Assembly (NCBI GenBank): GCA_020073705.1
Contig: JAIQES010000035.1
Location: forward strand, 1 to 46,009
Direction of reading: 5' to 3'
From: Terriglobia bacterium
GTDB taxonomy: Bacteria; Acidobacteriota; Terriglobia; Acidiferrales; UBA7541
Length of the DNA stretch: 46,009 nucleotides
In this document: one piece after another, positions 1 to 8,848 of the stretch
How positions within the stretch are numbered: position 1 is the first letter of the stretch
How the letters are laid out: the number at the start of each line of letters is the position of its first letter
Notes under the pieces: generated by a model
The model's input: only the letters and a program-made list of their open reading frames with translations
Databases searched by the model: none
What the model was told of the DNA's origin: nothing
Made by a program: the position numbers and the translations under genes

Positions 1-471
1 AGGTCTATTTGCAGGAGTCTCAAGAGCTAAAGTCGTTCGCGAGCCTTGATTCAAAAGAAACAGCGCCCTGTTTAGGTTTGATTGGGTACAATCGGACAGA
101 TTGGTTCTCCAGGGGAAGTATTGTTGGATCAACCGATTAGATGGTGTTGCATCGACCAGTTGAGCTGGCCCGGCTTATCGGAATGTGGGATAGGCCAGAT
201 TCCCACTTAGTGAGAATTCCCGTTTACCCGGAGTTGGCCGAATAGCAAACTTGACCCGAGGTGTCGCAGCAGCATCTGAGAAATTGTTCCCGGAAGCCAG
301 CGGGGTTCGTCAGACGGCAAGGACGAACCGTCGGAACCATGCGATCTTGATGGGGCATGCTTTGTTGGCAAATTGATTGTACCGAGGGCAGGAGAAGCGT
401 AGGATGTGCGGGGCAGAGATCCAGATCGGAAATTCCGGATGAATGCATCTATTCTCGAGGAGCAACGAATC
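1..471. other. Non-coding or unresolved left edge
   Basis: No convincing complete gene is seen here. One forward frame is open from position 3 to a TAG at about 140 and could be the last 45 codons of a gene that starts outside the window, but its translation resembles no family I recognise. Reading frames on the minus strand between about 200 and 670 overlap the start of the hydrolase gene and look like shadows. No tRNA, promoter of good quality or repeat was recognised. Confidence 0.3.
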
Positions 472-1566
472 ATGTCCGTCGCAACGTTAACGCCCGAAGT
501 GTGCGCGCGCAGTAGCCGCGCCAGTTTGATGACAGTCCTCACCAGATGGCTTGTCGCATGTTTCGCAACCCTACTTGTCTGGGGCGCATTGCCCGCCCTC
601 GCGCAAGACAAGCCCGACCCGAAATCCGAGATCGGCGGCTTGAAATCGAAATTCGTGGATGTGAACGGTGTCAAGGCTCGCTACTACGAAGTGGGCCAGG
701 GTGAGCCGATGGTGATGGTGCATGGCGGGTTTACCGCCGGATCGTCCACGGTCAATGTTTTTTCGCGCAATATTCCCGACCTGGCGAAGCATTTCCACGT
801 TTACGCCGTCGACCGCCTCGCCTGCGGTATGTCTGGCAACCCCACCAGCGACAAGCAATACAGCGAACAGGGCGATGTTGACTTCGTCTACAGCTTTATT
901 CAGACACTCAAGCTCGGCAAGGTTCATCTGGTCGGCCACTCCGCCGGCGGCGCGATCGTCCTATACCTCGCCATCGAACATCCTGAAATCGCGCGCACGC
1001 TGACGATTCTGGCCCAGGGGCCAGAAAATCCGCCCCAGCCACAGACGAAACTTGTGAACATGCTGAAAAAGTGCCCCGACCAAACGCAGTACGCGGGGCT
1101 GAAGTGCCGCGTCTACGAACTGGCCTGGCTGCCGACTACCTTCGACGATGAGTACTGGAAGGCGGATGAGTACATGGCTGGCCTGCCGAAGTCCAAGGCG
1201 GCGCGCGACAAACTCCGCTCTGGCGCCGGCGAATCGCAGCAGGCCGTGGCGGCGTATCGCGACAAGATGCTCGACCGCATTAAGACGGAAGGCATGCTGC
1301 AGATGCCGGTGCTGATGGTTGCGGGCAAGAACGACGTGCTCGACTGGGCCGAGGCGGACGCTACCGCACAACTGAAGGGAGAGATGGCGCTATACGACAT
1401 CATCGCCGCGAAAAACACCAAGGCGCAGCTATTCGTCTTCAACAACGCCGGCCATTTCATGTACCGTGAACATCCAGTGGAGTTCAACGCGCTGCTGGTC
1501 ACTTGGGTCGATTATTGGAAGAACAATCCGCCCGAGCCTCCGATGGGCGATTTTCAATTGCCGTAA
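472..1566 (+). CDS. Secreted alpha/beta-fold hydrolase
   Basis: A 364-residue alpha/beta hydrolase. The ATG at 472 is chosen over the upstream GTG at 406 because GAGGAG lies 9 bases before it. The N-terminus (about residues 18-45) is a basic stretch followed by a hydrophobic segment ending ALPALAQ, which looks like a signal peptide, so export is likely. The core has an oxyanion-type HGG motif, the nucleophile elbow GHSAGG (Ser157), an acid in GKNDVLDW (Asp288) and a catalytic His in NAGHFMYREHP (His328), so the triad is complete. The substrate cannot be told; this family includes esterases, haloalkane dehalogenases and epoxide hydrolases. The next gene is 200 bases downstream with its own SD and need not be co-transcribed. 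Confidence 0.88.
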   Translation: MSVATLTPEVCARSSRASLMTVLTRWLVACFATLLVWGALPALAQDKPDPKSEIGGLKSKFVDVNGVKARYYEVGQGEPMVMVHGGFTAGSSTVNVFSRNIPDLAKHFHVYAVDRLACGMSGNPTSDKQYSEQGDVDFVYSFIQTLKLGKVHLVGHSAGGAIVLYLAIEHPEIARTLTILAQGPENPPQPQTKLVNMLKKCPDQTQYAGLKCRVYELAWLPTTFDDEYWKADEYMAGLPKSKAARDKLRSGAGESQQAVAAYRDKMLDRIKTEGMLQMPVLMVAGKNDVLDWAEADATAQLKGEMALYDIIAAKNTKAQLFVFNNAGHFMYREHPVEFNALLVTWVDYWKNNPPEPPMGDFQLP

Positions 1567-1766
1567 CTTTGTTCCGAAATACGCTCCCCGCCGTTCACTT
1601 TTTGCTTGCCTTCGGCGGCAAACATGCCTTAGTGATCAGCGCATAGCGCTTGGCGGGCAACGCTCTGCACGTTGCCGCCGCCGCGCGGCCATCAGAATGC
1701 TGTTGCCCGACTCAATTCAGCCGATGTAGAATTCGCGTCGATCAAAAGGATTATGGAGGAGGACTT

Positions 1767-2660
1767 ATGAAAGGTTTTGTGACTCGCGTACTGATCGTTG
1801 GCGTTGTTTGCGGCGGAGTATTGGCCACAGGGCCGATTGGGCGGGCCGCCGCCGGCGATGACGCCGAGCAGGCGGCGCTGCAAGCCGACCGCTCGTTGCT
1901 CGCCGCCCTGGGGAAAGCCGACAAAGCAGCGACGGGCAAACTGCTTGACGCGAATTTCGTTTGGACGGACGTGGATGGCAAATCGCTGAAAAAAGCGGAA
2001 GTACTGGCCAACCTGCCATCGTTCGCGACTGACAACCAGAACGACACAAATGTACAAACACATTTCTATGGCCAGCTTGAAACGGTTATAGGCGCACATC
2101 ACAACGCGCGCTTCTTGCGGATTTGGGTGAAGCGCCCAGCAGGCTGGCGAGCATTTGTGGCACTGGACACGCCGATCGCGCCAAAGGCCGCGCCTGCGTC
2201 CGTGGAGCGGGCCGCTGGTCAAGGCGACTGCGAGAATCCCTGCCGCACTGTGCCGTACAAACCCACAACGGCCATGGACAAGGCCATCCTCGCCTCCTGG
2301 CAAAAAACAAAGATGGACGAGTGGCATCCCAACGCCGCGGATTGGCCCACGCACATCGCCGACGAATTCCTGATCATCAATAACACGACGATGCGCAATA
2401 AACCCGAGCGCGTGGCTATCGCCAATAAACAGCAGGAAACTGGAGTGGGCGCGCCGGGCGACCCAATCACTGCCATGGAGATTCACGACTTCGGGGACAA
2501 TGCTGCGGTCATGATCTCACACAACGTGCCTTATCGCGGCGGAAAGCCTTATTACAACGCCCGCGTCTGGGTGCTTCGAGACGGACGCTGGCAGCTGGCT
2601 CTCAGCCAGCAGTCCATTATTCAGTCCGCCGCCGCCGTACCTCCTGTGGCCGCGAAGTAG
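1767..2660 (+). CDS. Secreted protein with two NTF2-like (DUF4440/SnoaL) domains
   Basis: 297 residues from the ATG at 1767, which has an excellent GGAGGAGG SD at 1755-1762; an upstream in-frame extension lacks any ribosome site. Residues 1-30 form a signal peptide (hydrophobic core, then a small-residue site around GRAAAG). Two NTF2-like modules follow. The first (about 33-130) starts with the usual helix AALQADRSLLAALGKAD and the family-like stretch LDANFVWTDVDG. The second (about 170-285) has ADEFLIINNTT and ends WVLRDGRWQLALSQQS, typical of the last strand of DUF4440 proteins. Such domains bind small molecules or act as scaffolds; no catalytic role can be assigned. Confidence 0.8.
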   Translation: MKGFVTRVLIVGVVCGGVLATGPIGRAAAGDDAEQAALQADRSLLAALGKADKAATGKLLDANFVWTDVDGKSLKKAEVLANLPSFATDNQNDTNVQTHFYGQLETVIGAHHNARFLRIWVKRPAGWRAFVALDTPIAPKAAPASVERAAGQGDCENPCRTVPYKPTTAMDKAILASWQKTKMDEWHPNAADWPTHIADEFLIINNTTMRNKPERVAIANKQQETGVGAPGDPITAMEIHDFGDNAAVMISHNVPYRGGKPYYNARVWVLRDGRWQLALSQQSIIQSAAAVPPVAAK

Positions 2661-3064
2661 CAAGTCCTGTCTTTCGAACCCAAAACAGCCGCAGGTGAGC
2701 AGGCCCATTCCGGGCCTGCTCCCCGTTGGCGTTTCGTACGGCGCTTATCAGCTAGGCAGTGGCTTTCTGGCTCGCACTGGCTTTGGTCTACTTTCCGATA
2801 AAACCGTTTCACAGGACCTATCTCGGATTAGTCAGCGGTTTCCCAATTCAGACGGATCCGCAGACTCACCACGGGATGACGTGAAGAGCGGTATTCCGGC
2901 TTCTATTGTCGGATATACGGCTGCGAACGTATGGATGTGCCGATTTCGTGGCCCGCACTGTGGCACAATTTGCTACTGGAGAGTTCAGTACAAGGGGGCT
3001 TGGAGCGGCAGAAACATTGGCGCGATTGTCACCATTGTGGTCTGGCGAAGGACGCTAAGCCAGA
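2661..3064. other. Intergenic region between convergent genes
   Basis: About 400 bases between a plus-strand and a minus-strand gene. Apart from the stem-loop at 2698-2722 I see no supported feature. Short open frames on the plus strand (from about 2695 and 2931) have no ribosome site and no family resemblance. Confidence 0.4.
2698..2722 (+). terminator. Stem-loop downstream of the NTF2-like gene
   Basis: GAGCAGGCCC and GGGCCTGCTC form a perfect 10-bp stem around a 5-base loop, 37 bases after the stop at 2660. It is not followed by a U-tract, so it is either a factor-dependent terminator or an mRNA-stabilising 3' hairpin. It sits between converging genes and could work in both directions. 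Confidence 0.5.
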
Positions 3065-3556
3065 TTATTTAGGGAACTCAGACTCATGGAAAACGACGAT
3101 TAGCCATTGGCCGTTCACCTTCGCTACAACCCAATCGAGAAGACCTTTACGAGGCGGATTGTCTGATCCGTCCGCGGCTTTGGTTCCAGTCATTTCCCAA
3201 TCAGCGTCCATCTGCGCGATCTCCGGTGTCAAGAACCGGACGCTCTTCACTGTATCGGTCCGATGAGAGCTCTTAAGTACGCCCGCGAACAGATTCCCAT
3301 AATTCTGTTCAATGTCCTTGCGCCCGTGCCGGCTTGCACCTCGCATGTTTGTAAAGTCGCCTTCTTCGGCAAACAATGCCCCTATGGCGTGCGCATCATG
3401 CTGATTAAAGGCGTCATCGTAGCCTGCCACCACCTGCTTAACCGCCGACGAATCCGCCTCAGTGGTGTTTGCTTGCTTCTGTGCCGAAGAACCAGCGAGA
3501 GAAAACGCAAGTATGACGAAGATCAATCCCGTAACCCTTACATGACTGGAAATCAT
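3065..3556 (-). CDS. Secreted SgcJ/EcaC-family NTF2-like protein
   Basis: 163 residues. The ATG at 3556 is preceded by AGGAGG on the minus strand (read from 3561-3567). The N-terminal 26 residues are a signal peptide (hydrophobic VTGLIFVILAFSLAGSS, cut near SAQ). The rest is one NTF2-like fold: the helix VVAGYDDAFNQHDAHAIGALFAEEGDF is characteristic of the SgcJ/EcaC/DUF4440 family, and the C-terminal strands end in VNGQWLIVVFHESEF. Members are named after enediyne-cluster proteins, but most are of unknown function. It converges on the preceding gene, which also carries NTF2-like domains, though the two are too different to be a recent tandem duplication. Confidence 0.85.
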   Translation of the reverse strand: MISSHVRVTGLIFVILAFSLAGSSAQKQANTTEADSSAVKQVVAGYDDAFNQHDAHAIGALFAEEGDFTNMRGASRHGRKDIEQNYGNLFAGVLKSSHRTDTVKSVRFLTPEIAQMDADWEMTGTKAADGSDNPPRKGLLDWVVAKVNGQWLIVVFHESEFPK

Positions 3557-3911
3557 CGCAACCTCCTCTTATCGAGCCCGAGCGAGCTACTATGTTGGCG
3601 TTCGAGTTGTGGGGCGGACCTAGCACTCCATAGCCATCGTGCCGCCTGACGATGGTACACCTGTTGGGCTGTAATCTCGCAATTCGAAATGCGAAGGGCT
3701 CGGAGTCATGGAGTGACGTGTAATCGACCATCAGCCGCAGAAAAGTGCTCGAATGTGAGTGATCCTCAACCGGACGCCGCGAAGACGATGAACGTACCCC
3801 GAAAGTCTGACAACCGAGCCGTCAACATCTGATTGATGCATGCAGGGTAGCCAAGTCCCGAGAAGTCCTCTCGGAAACTGGTCCACTACCCTTCTGGCCG
3901 ATCACTGGACA
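3557..3911. other. Intergenic region
   Basis: About 355 bases between two minus-strand genes: downstream of the catabolic operon and upstream of the SgcJ-like gene. It must hold that gene's promoter, but no clear -35/-10 pair stands out. No RNA gene or repeat was recognised. Confidence 0.35.
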
Positions 3912-4412
3912 TTACGAGCGGATCTCGGGGAAGAGTTTCTGTTGGGGAGCGTGCGCGCGTTTCCAAACCATAACGCTCCGGGCATAATCGATGACGACCT
4001 TGCCGTCCTGCTGGACGCCGCGCGTGCGGACCTTGACGATGCCCCATTGAGGCTTGGATTTGGACTCTCTCTTTTCCAGCACCTCAGATTCCGAATACAG
4101 GGTGTCCCCCGCAAAAAGAGGATTCGGCAGTTTGATTTCGTCCCAGCCCAGGGCAAAGCCATTCTCACTCACGTCCGCCACCCCCATTCCGGCAACAATG
4201 GCAAGGGTAAGAGCGCTGTTGATCAGACACTTCCCAAACTCGGTGCGCTTGGCGTACTCGTTATTGAAATGGATTTGATTCGTGTTGTTGGTCAGCAAGG
4301 TAAACCAAATATTATCGTTTTCCGTCACGGTTCTTCCAAGGCGGCAGCGATAGACGTCGCCTACCTCGAAATCTTCAAAGTAGCGCCCCACCCAACCCGG
4401 CTTGACTGCCAT
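3912..4412 (-). CDS. MaoC-family hydratase/dehydratase
   Basis: 166 residues, a single hot-dog domain. The start ATG at 4412 has GGAGG seven bases upstream. YFEDFEVGDVYRCRLGRTVTENDN is the usual MaoC N-terminal pattern (quoted across its length, positions 11-34). The catalytic Asp/His pair of R-hydratases is represented by N-Q-I-H-F-N, where the usual Asp is Gln or Asn and the His is kept. The length and the stretch LPNPLFAGDTLYSESEVLEKRES resemble mesaconyl-CoA/itaconyl-CoA hydratases (Mcd, Ich/RipB) more than polyhydroxyalkanoate-type PhaJ. It is the last gene of a seven-gene minus-strand operon, 113 bases after the CitE-like lyase gene, which fits hydration of an enoyl-CoA followed by C-C cleavage. 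Confidence 0.85.
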   Translation of the reverse strand: MAVKPGWVGRYFEDFEVGDVYRCRLGRTVTENDNIWFTLLTNNTNQIHFNNEYAKRTEFGKCLINSALTLAIVAGMGVADVSENGFALGWDEIKLPNPLFAGDTLYSESEVLEKRESKSKPQWGIVKVRTRGVQQDGKVVIDYARSVMVWKRAHAPQQKLFPEIRS

Positions 4413-4525
4413 ACTTTTTCCTCCGTCTCACCACATATGAATAAGCAACCCAAGCTCATCAACGGAACGCTTCATCGGTGATCTGGTCGATTCGGCATTC
4501 CCATGAGGTGATTTGCCGCGCTGGC

Positions 4526-5437
4526 TTACACCCCGAGCGATTCGGCCAGCTCCACAGTTTGCCGGGCTCGGTCCACGATCGGGTAGTCCAGAAGTTGCCC
4601 TCCAAACGCAACTGCCCCCTCGCCGCGCTCCCTCGCATCTTCAAAAGCTTTGAGGACGCGCCGGGCATAATCAATCTCATCCGCTGTTGGTGTGAAAGCG
4701 GCATTCACTGCATCGATCTGCGAAGGGTGAATCAATGACATTCCCGAGAAGCCCAAGCGCCGTGATTGGCGAGAAAATGTTGCCAGTCCCTCCGGGTCTT
4801 TCAGGTCTGGCCATACACCGTCGACGGCTTGCACATGAGCTGCCGCTGCGGCAGTCGCCAGAGCCGAGCGCGCGTAAATGAGGTCGCGAGCCTCACCTTC
4901 GCGCCGAAGAGGGAGACTCAGTTCTCTGGAGAAATCCTCCGCTCCAAAAATCAGCCCGATCACACGCGGCGAAGCACTGGCTATGGAACAAGCATTAAAC
5001 AGCCCCTTTGGACTTTCGATGGCAACGAGCATGCGTACGCTGTTAGCCGGCATCTTCAATTCCGGCTCGCGTACATCCAGGATTCGTTCGACAATCTTCA
5101 CCTGTTCCGGGGTTTCCACCTTTGGCACAACCAAGCCTTCTAGACCTGGCCGGACGACCAATGCGAGGTCTTCACGCATGCGTTCGTGCCCGACTGCGTT
5201 GATGCGGACGTACCGGGATGGCGTATGAGTCGAGGCATCCTCTTTCAAGCGAGCTGCCACCTGATCGAGTGAAGCCGCGATTTGACGGCGCGCCGTGTCC
5301 TTTTCTGAAGCGGCCACGCCATCTTCAAGATCCATCATGATGGCGTCCACAGGGAGTCTGAAAGCCTTCTCAATCATCCGCGCGCGGTCTCCCGGTACAA
5401 ACATCCACGAACGCAAAATGATTTGTTTCTTGTCCAT
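4526..5437 (-). CDS. CitE-type CoA-ester lyase (HpcH/HpaI family)
   Basis: 303 residues, a TIM-barrel lyase of the citrate lyase beta / malyl-CoA lyase family. RSWMFVPGDRARM near the N-terminus is the family signature (CoA and substrate binding), DAIMMDLEDGV follows, and the Mg2+ ligands are seen as Glu in VAIESPKG and Asp in GAEDFS. The C-terminus has the expected GMSLIHPSQIDAVNAAFTP. It probably cleaves a 3-hydroxyacyl-CoA such as citramalyl-CoA, beta-methylmalyl-CoA or HMG-CoA; which one cannot be told. Its position between an acyl-CoA dehydrogenase and a MaoC hydratase matches itaconate and leucine breakdown clusters. Confidence 0.88.
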   Translation of the reverse strand: MDKKQIILRSWMFVPGDRARMIEKAFRLPVDAIMMDLEDGVAASEKDTARRQIAASLDQVAARLKEDASTHTPSRYVRINAVGHERMREDLALVVRPGLEGLVVPKVETPEQVKIVERILDVREPELKMPANSVRMLVAIESPKGLFNACSIASASPRVIGLIFGAEDFSRELSLPLRREGEARDLIYARSALATAAAAAHVQAVDGVWPDLKDPEGLATFSRQSRRLGFSGMSLIHPSQIDAVNAAFTPTADEIDYARRVLKAFEDARERGEGAVAFGGQLLDYPIVDRARQTVELAESLGV

Positions 5438-5567
5438 AGTGGATTCGACCTTTTTTCTCTGAAATAGTCAGTGCGAATGTCCCTGCATAAAGGTTTCAGA
5501 GACCGGAATGAAGCCTTCCTTCCGGCGAGCTTCTTCTCTGACTTCGGTTTCTCCCCTCCGACGCCTG

Positions 5568-6728
5568 CTAATACGATTTCGGCATCTTGAGCACGTTCTG
5601 GCCCAAGAAGGCCAGGATCAGATTGTTGTTCACGGGCGCGACTGTGAATAGTCGAGTCTCTCGGAATTTTCTTTCCACGTCATAGTCCCGCGCGAACCCA
5701 TACCCCCCATACGTATTGAGGCAGACATTGGCAGCTTCCCAAGACGCCTCGGAAGCCAGCAGCTTCGCCATATTGGCTTCCGCTCCACACTTTTCCCCGC
5801 GGTCAAACTTGGCAGCCGCGTCGAAACGCATGAGATCGGCCGCTTCGACATGGGCGTAAGCCTGGGCGATGGGGAACTGTACACCCTGATTCGCACCGAT
5901 AGGCCGCCCAAAAACTACACGGTCGCGCGCATAAGCAGACGCACGGTCGACGAACCAACGGCCGTCCCCAATGGCTTCGGAAGCTACCAGAATTCGTTCC
6001 GCATTCCATCCGTCGATGATGTAACGGAAACCCTTTCCTTCCTCGCCGATCAGGTTCGAGACAGGGATCTCCACATCCTCAAAAAAGATGGTGTTTGTAT
6101 GATGGTTGACCATCATGTCTAAAGGCTGGATTTGCAGATTCCCTTTGACATTCCTCATGTCCACCACAAAAACAGAAATTCCCTGCGTCTTGTCCTTTAC
6201 CTCGTTGTACGGTGTGGTTCGCGCGAGAAGAAGCATCAAATCCGATTGTTTCGCTCGCGAGATAAAGATCTTCTGCCCGTTGACGATGTAGCGGTCTCCC
6301 TTACGGACGGCACGCGTCTCAATCCGGGTTGTATCCGACCCGGCGTTTGGCTCCGTCACGGCAAAAGCCTGCAGGCGCAATTCGCCCTTCGCGATCTGGG
6401 GCAGATAGCGTCGCTTCTGTTCTTCGCTGCCGTGGCGAAGCAGCGTGCCCATCGTGTACATCTGAGCATGACAGGCACCCGGATTACCCCCCGAACGATT
6501 TATTTCTTCCAGGATGATTCCGGCTTCGGTGACGCCTAACCCCGCTCCTCCGTATTCTTCAGGTATAAGGACAGCGAGGTAGCCGCTGGAGGTAAGGGCA
6601 TTGACGAAGTCTTGTGGATACTCGTCACGCTTGTCGAGGTCTCGCCAATACGTATCCGGAAAACTCTTGCACAGTGAACGGACAGCATCCCGGATCGCTT
6701 GCCGATCCTCGTTTACGACTGACGTCAC
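5568..6728 (-). CDS. Acyl-CoA dehydrogenase
   Basis: 386 residues, the full three-domain FAD acyl-CoA dehydrogenase. The GTG start at 6728 has GGAG 8 bases before it. Seen in order: helical N-domain; LIPEEYGGAGLG; the FAD/substrate strand AFAVTEPNAGSD; GYGFARDYDVERKFRETRLF in the C-domain. The glutamate used as base by medium-chain enzymes (in a YEGT motif) is replaced here (VAPVNNN, Pro365), but a Glu is present in GWNAERILVA (Glu244), the position of the base in isovaleryl-CoA dehydrogenase. That points to a branched or otherwise bulky substrate. It lies third from the end of the catabolic operon, 38 bases downstream of the DUF6282-like gene. Confidence 0.92.
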   Translation of the reverse strand: MTSVVNEDRQAIRDAVRSLCKSFPDTYWRDLDKRDEYPQDFVNALTSSGYLAVLIPEEYGGAGLGVTEAGIILEEINRSGGNPGACHAQMYTMGTLLRHGSEEQKRRYLPQIAKGELRLQAFAVTEPNAGSDTTRIETRAVRKGDRYIVNGQKIFISRAKQSDLMLLLARTTPYNEVKDKTQGISVFVVDMRNVKGNLQIQPLDMMVNHHTNTIFFEDVEIPVSNLIGEEGKGFRYIIDGWNAERILVASEAIGDGRWFVDRASAYARDRVVFGRPIGANQGVQFPIAQAYAHVEAADLMRFDAAAKFDRGEKCGAEANMAKLLASEASWEAANVCLNTYGGYGFARDYDVERKFRETRLFTVAPVNNNLILAFLGQNVLKMPKSY

Positions 6729-6765
6729 GTCCTAGTCTCCTTCGGCTGCAAATTCCGGATTGAGC

Positions 6766-7779
6766 CTAGTCGAGCCACATCAATTTGGCCGGATTGCCCT
6801 GCAGCATCATGCGGACCTGTTGTGGCTTGATCCCAAACGCAAGCAAAGCCCGGATGAAAACCCTCATCCCATCAATGGTGTCCATGTGCAACACTTGGCC
6901 GAAGTCGCTTCCAATGATGCATCGTTCGGGACCGATTGCTTTGATGGTGTTAATGGTCTCCATAGGATCAGCCACAGGCTGGTAAAGGCTGGGTATCATC
7001 GGCTGGCAATAAGTCCCCACATAGACGCCCAAGTCGGCAATCGTCTTCATTTCATCGAGCAACAGCCGATTCAGTTCCAGCAAAGGATGATCCAACGTAG
7101 CACGAACACCGAGTTCCTTCGCCTTCTTGGCCAGAGGCAACAGCTCCTTGAAGTCCGTATGGCCGAACCCAATCCCGACCTTCTTTTCCACCGCCATTTT
7201 CATGATTTCGACGACTTCCGGTAACACTTCTCCGGATTCGCTAACCAAGCGAATACCCTCGTGCTCCGGGTGCCCGGCGCCGCGCCAGAATCCATACGAA
7301 GTAAAGGTCGGGAACCAGATCATCTTGAAGTTCTGATATTGCAGTGCCACGCGAACGGCGGCAGCATTCATTCCGAAGCACATTCCCATTCCGCCATAAA
7401 GTTCGACCCGGTGCGTGAGTTCGCCTTTCTCGACAAGATAATCAATGTGCCGCTGGGCCATGTACGCCGCGTTACAACTGATATTCCAGTGATCCTTGAA
7501 TGCCAGCGCGCGCATGCCGGCCTTCGATGCATCTATGGCCACCTGAATCATGTCTTGTGACCGATAGACAAAATCGGGCGCCGCATGGATGTGGCAGTCC
7601 GTGGCCCCCTTTAGAAGTTCATTTTCAATTCCCGGATAAATCTTGAGCATCTCCGGGTTGTCTTTCAACATTTGGTAGAAATAGTCCTTCGCATTGAGCT
7701 GTCGAACTCGCTCGACGGTCAATACGCGGCCCACGAGAAGCTGTCGGGCCGCCTCTGAATCAGCAGCGAAATCACACAT
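6766..7779 (-). CDS. DUF6282-like metal-dependent hydrolase (amidohydrolase-type barrel)
   Basis: 337 residues when started at the ATG at 7779, which has AAGGAG six to seven bases upstream; an ATG at 7827 would overlap the LLM gene by 26 bases and has no such site. DCHIHAAPD is the HxH metal motif of amidohydrolase-like barrels. FKDHW, GFGHTDF, DHPLLEL and GSDFGQ follow at spacings expected for the other metal and proton-transfer residues. The overall sequence resembles the DUF6282 family of unknown function. Sitting between an LLM oxidoreductase and an acyl-CoA dehydrogenase, it may open a ring or hydrolyse an amide/ester formed earlier in the pathway; this is inference. Confidence 0.75.
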   Translation of the reverse strand: MCDFAADSEAARQLLVGRVLTVERVRQLNAKDYFYQMLKDNPEMLKIYPGIENELLKGATDCHIHAAPDFVYRSQDMIQVAIDASKAGMRALAFKDHWNISCNAAYMAQRHIDYLVEKGELTHRVELYGGMGMCFGMNAAAVRVALQYQNFKMIWFPTFTSYGFWRGAGHPEHEGIRLVSESGEVLPEVVEIMKMAVEKKVGIGFGHTDFKELLPLAKKAKELGVRATLDHPLLELNRLLLDEMKTIADLGVYVGTYCQPMIPSLYQPVADPMETINTIKAIGPERCIIGSDFGQVLHMDTIDGMRVFIRALLAFGIKPQQVRMMLQGNPAKLMWLD

Positions 7780-7801
7780 GATATTCTCCTTTGAATAGGA
7801 C

Positions 7802-8803
7802 TTATGAATTTCCCCACGCTTCGACAAATTGGCGGGCGTCCCCGATGACGGGCTCCGTTACGGGTACATAAGGGATCACCAGCCGGGTAGCACCCGCTTC
7901 CACAAATGGTTGTAAACGATCCTTGATTTCCTTTATGGAAGTGCCCGGGATCACGGGCAATTTATCCATGTAGGCATCGGTAACTTTTGTGCTCGCCGCC
8001 TTGAATCCTCCTTCACGGAACGCCTCCTGCACGGCGTCCACCTCGGGCTCAAATCCAGAGGCCCGCAGCATGTCCTTATAGTGATCCGCGATGTTATAGA
8101 AGGTCAGTACCTGCCGCAAGCGCGAGCGGGCCATGGCTCGATCCGGGTGCAACGATACCCGCACCTTGACGATAATCTCGATCTTGCCAGGGTCCCGGCC
8201 TGCTTCGACGGCTCCAGCTCGGACGCGATCAGCTATTTCCCGGATCTTGGCGGGTGTGGCCATATTGATAAAAACTCCGTCAGAGATTCGACCCACCAAC
8301 CGAGTCATTTGAGGACCCAACCCTGCCAAGTAAATAGGAAAGGAAGGGTAAGCAGGCTTCCAGGAAAGCTGAAAGCGTTGTCCCGTCGAATAGATTTCCC
8401 CCTGATATTCCACGCGTTCGCCAGCAGCGGCCTTGCGAACGATCTCAATATATTCCTTGGCGCGGCGCAGCGGGCGGTCAAAAGTGCCTCCGTGCCAGGC
8501 CGCGATTGTTTTGTTTGCCACTCCAAGGCCCAGAAGGAGCCGCCCCCCAGACAGGTCTTGTAAAGTAGCGGATTGAATTCCCAGAGTCACCGCACTGCGG
8601 CCGTAGATGTGATAGATGGCCGTCCCCAACTTGAGGGTGCGCGTGCGCGCTGCTATGGCCGAAAGCAAAACCAGTGGGTCCGTGCTGTTCGATTCGCCTT
8701 TCCAAAAGGCGCCGAAACCAGCCTGCTCAATCAACGGCGATAATTCCACGATACCGGACACCGGATAATGCGCGGCAGAGTTTAGCTCAATGTCATAAAC
8801 CAC
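7802..8803 (-). CDS. LLM-class flavin/F420-dependent oxidoreductase
   Basis: 333 residues, a luciferase-like TIM barrel. GTG start at 8803 with GAGGAG five bases upstream. ARTRTLKLGTAIYHIYGRSA and LSGGRLLLGLGVANK are typical of the luciferase-like superfamily, and the layout (FPIYLAGLGPQMTRLVGRISDGVF) is like F420-dependent Mer/Fgd-type proteins as well as FMN monooxygenases, so the cofactor is not certain. No F420 biosynthesis gene is in the window. Gene order (CoA-transferase genes 45 bases upstream, hydrolase 22 bases downstream) puts it inside the catabolic operon, perhaps catalysing an oxygenation or a reduction of the substrate. Confidence 0.85.
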   Translation of the reverse strand: MVYDIELNSAAHYPVSGIVELSPLIEQAGFGAFWKGESNSTDPLVLLSAIAARTRTLKLGTAIYHIYGRSAVTLGIQSATLQDLSGGRLLLGLGVANKTIAAWHGGTFDRPLRRAKEYIEIVRKAAAGERVEYQGEIYSTGQRFQLSWKPAYPSFPIYLAGLGPQMTRLVGRISDGVFINMATPAKIREIADRVRAGAVEAGRDPGKIEIIVKVRVSLHPDRAMARSRLRQVLTFYNIADHYKDMLRASGFEPEVDAVQEAFREGGFKAASTKVTDAYMDKLPVIPGTSIKEIKDRLQPFVEAGATRLVIPYVPVTEPVIGDARQFVEAWGNS

Positions 8804-8848
8804 AATCTCTCCTCGCTTTCACTCCTGAGTTAGCATACTAAAGCTTTA

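Noticed and set aside
2695-3266. Two plus-strand open frames between the NTF2-like genes
   Set aside because: No SD, no family resemblance, and they run into the minus-strand SgcJ-like gene.
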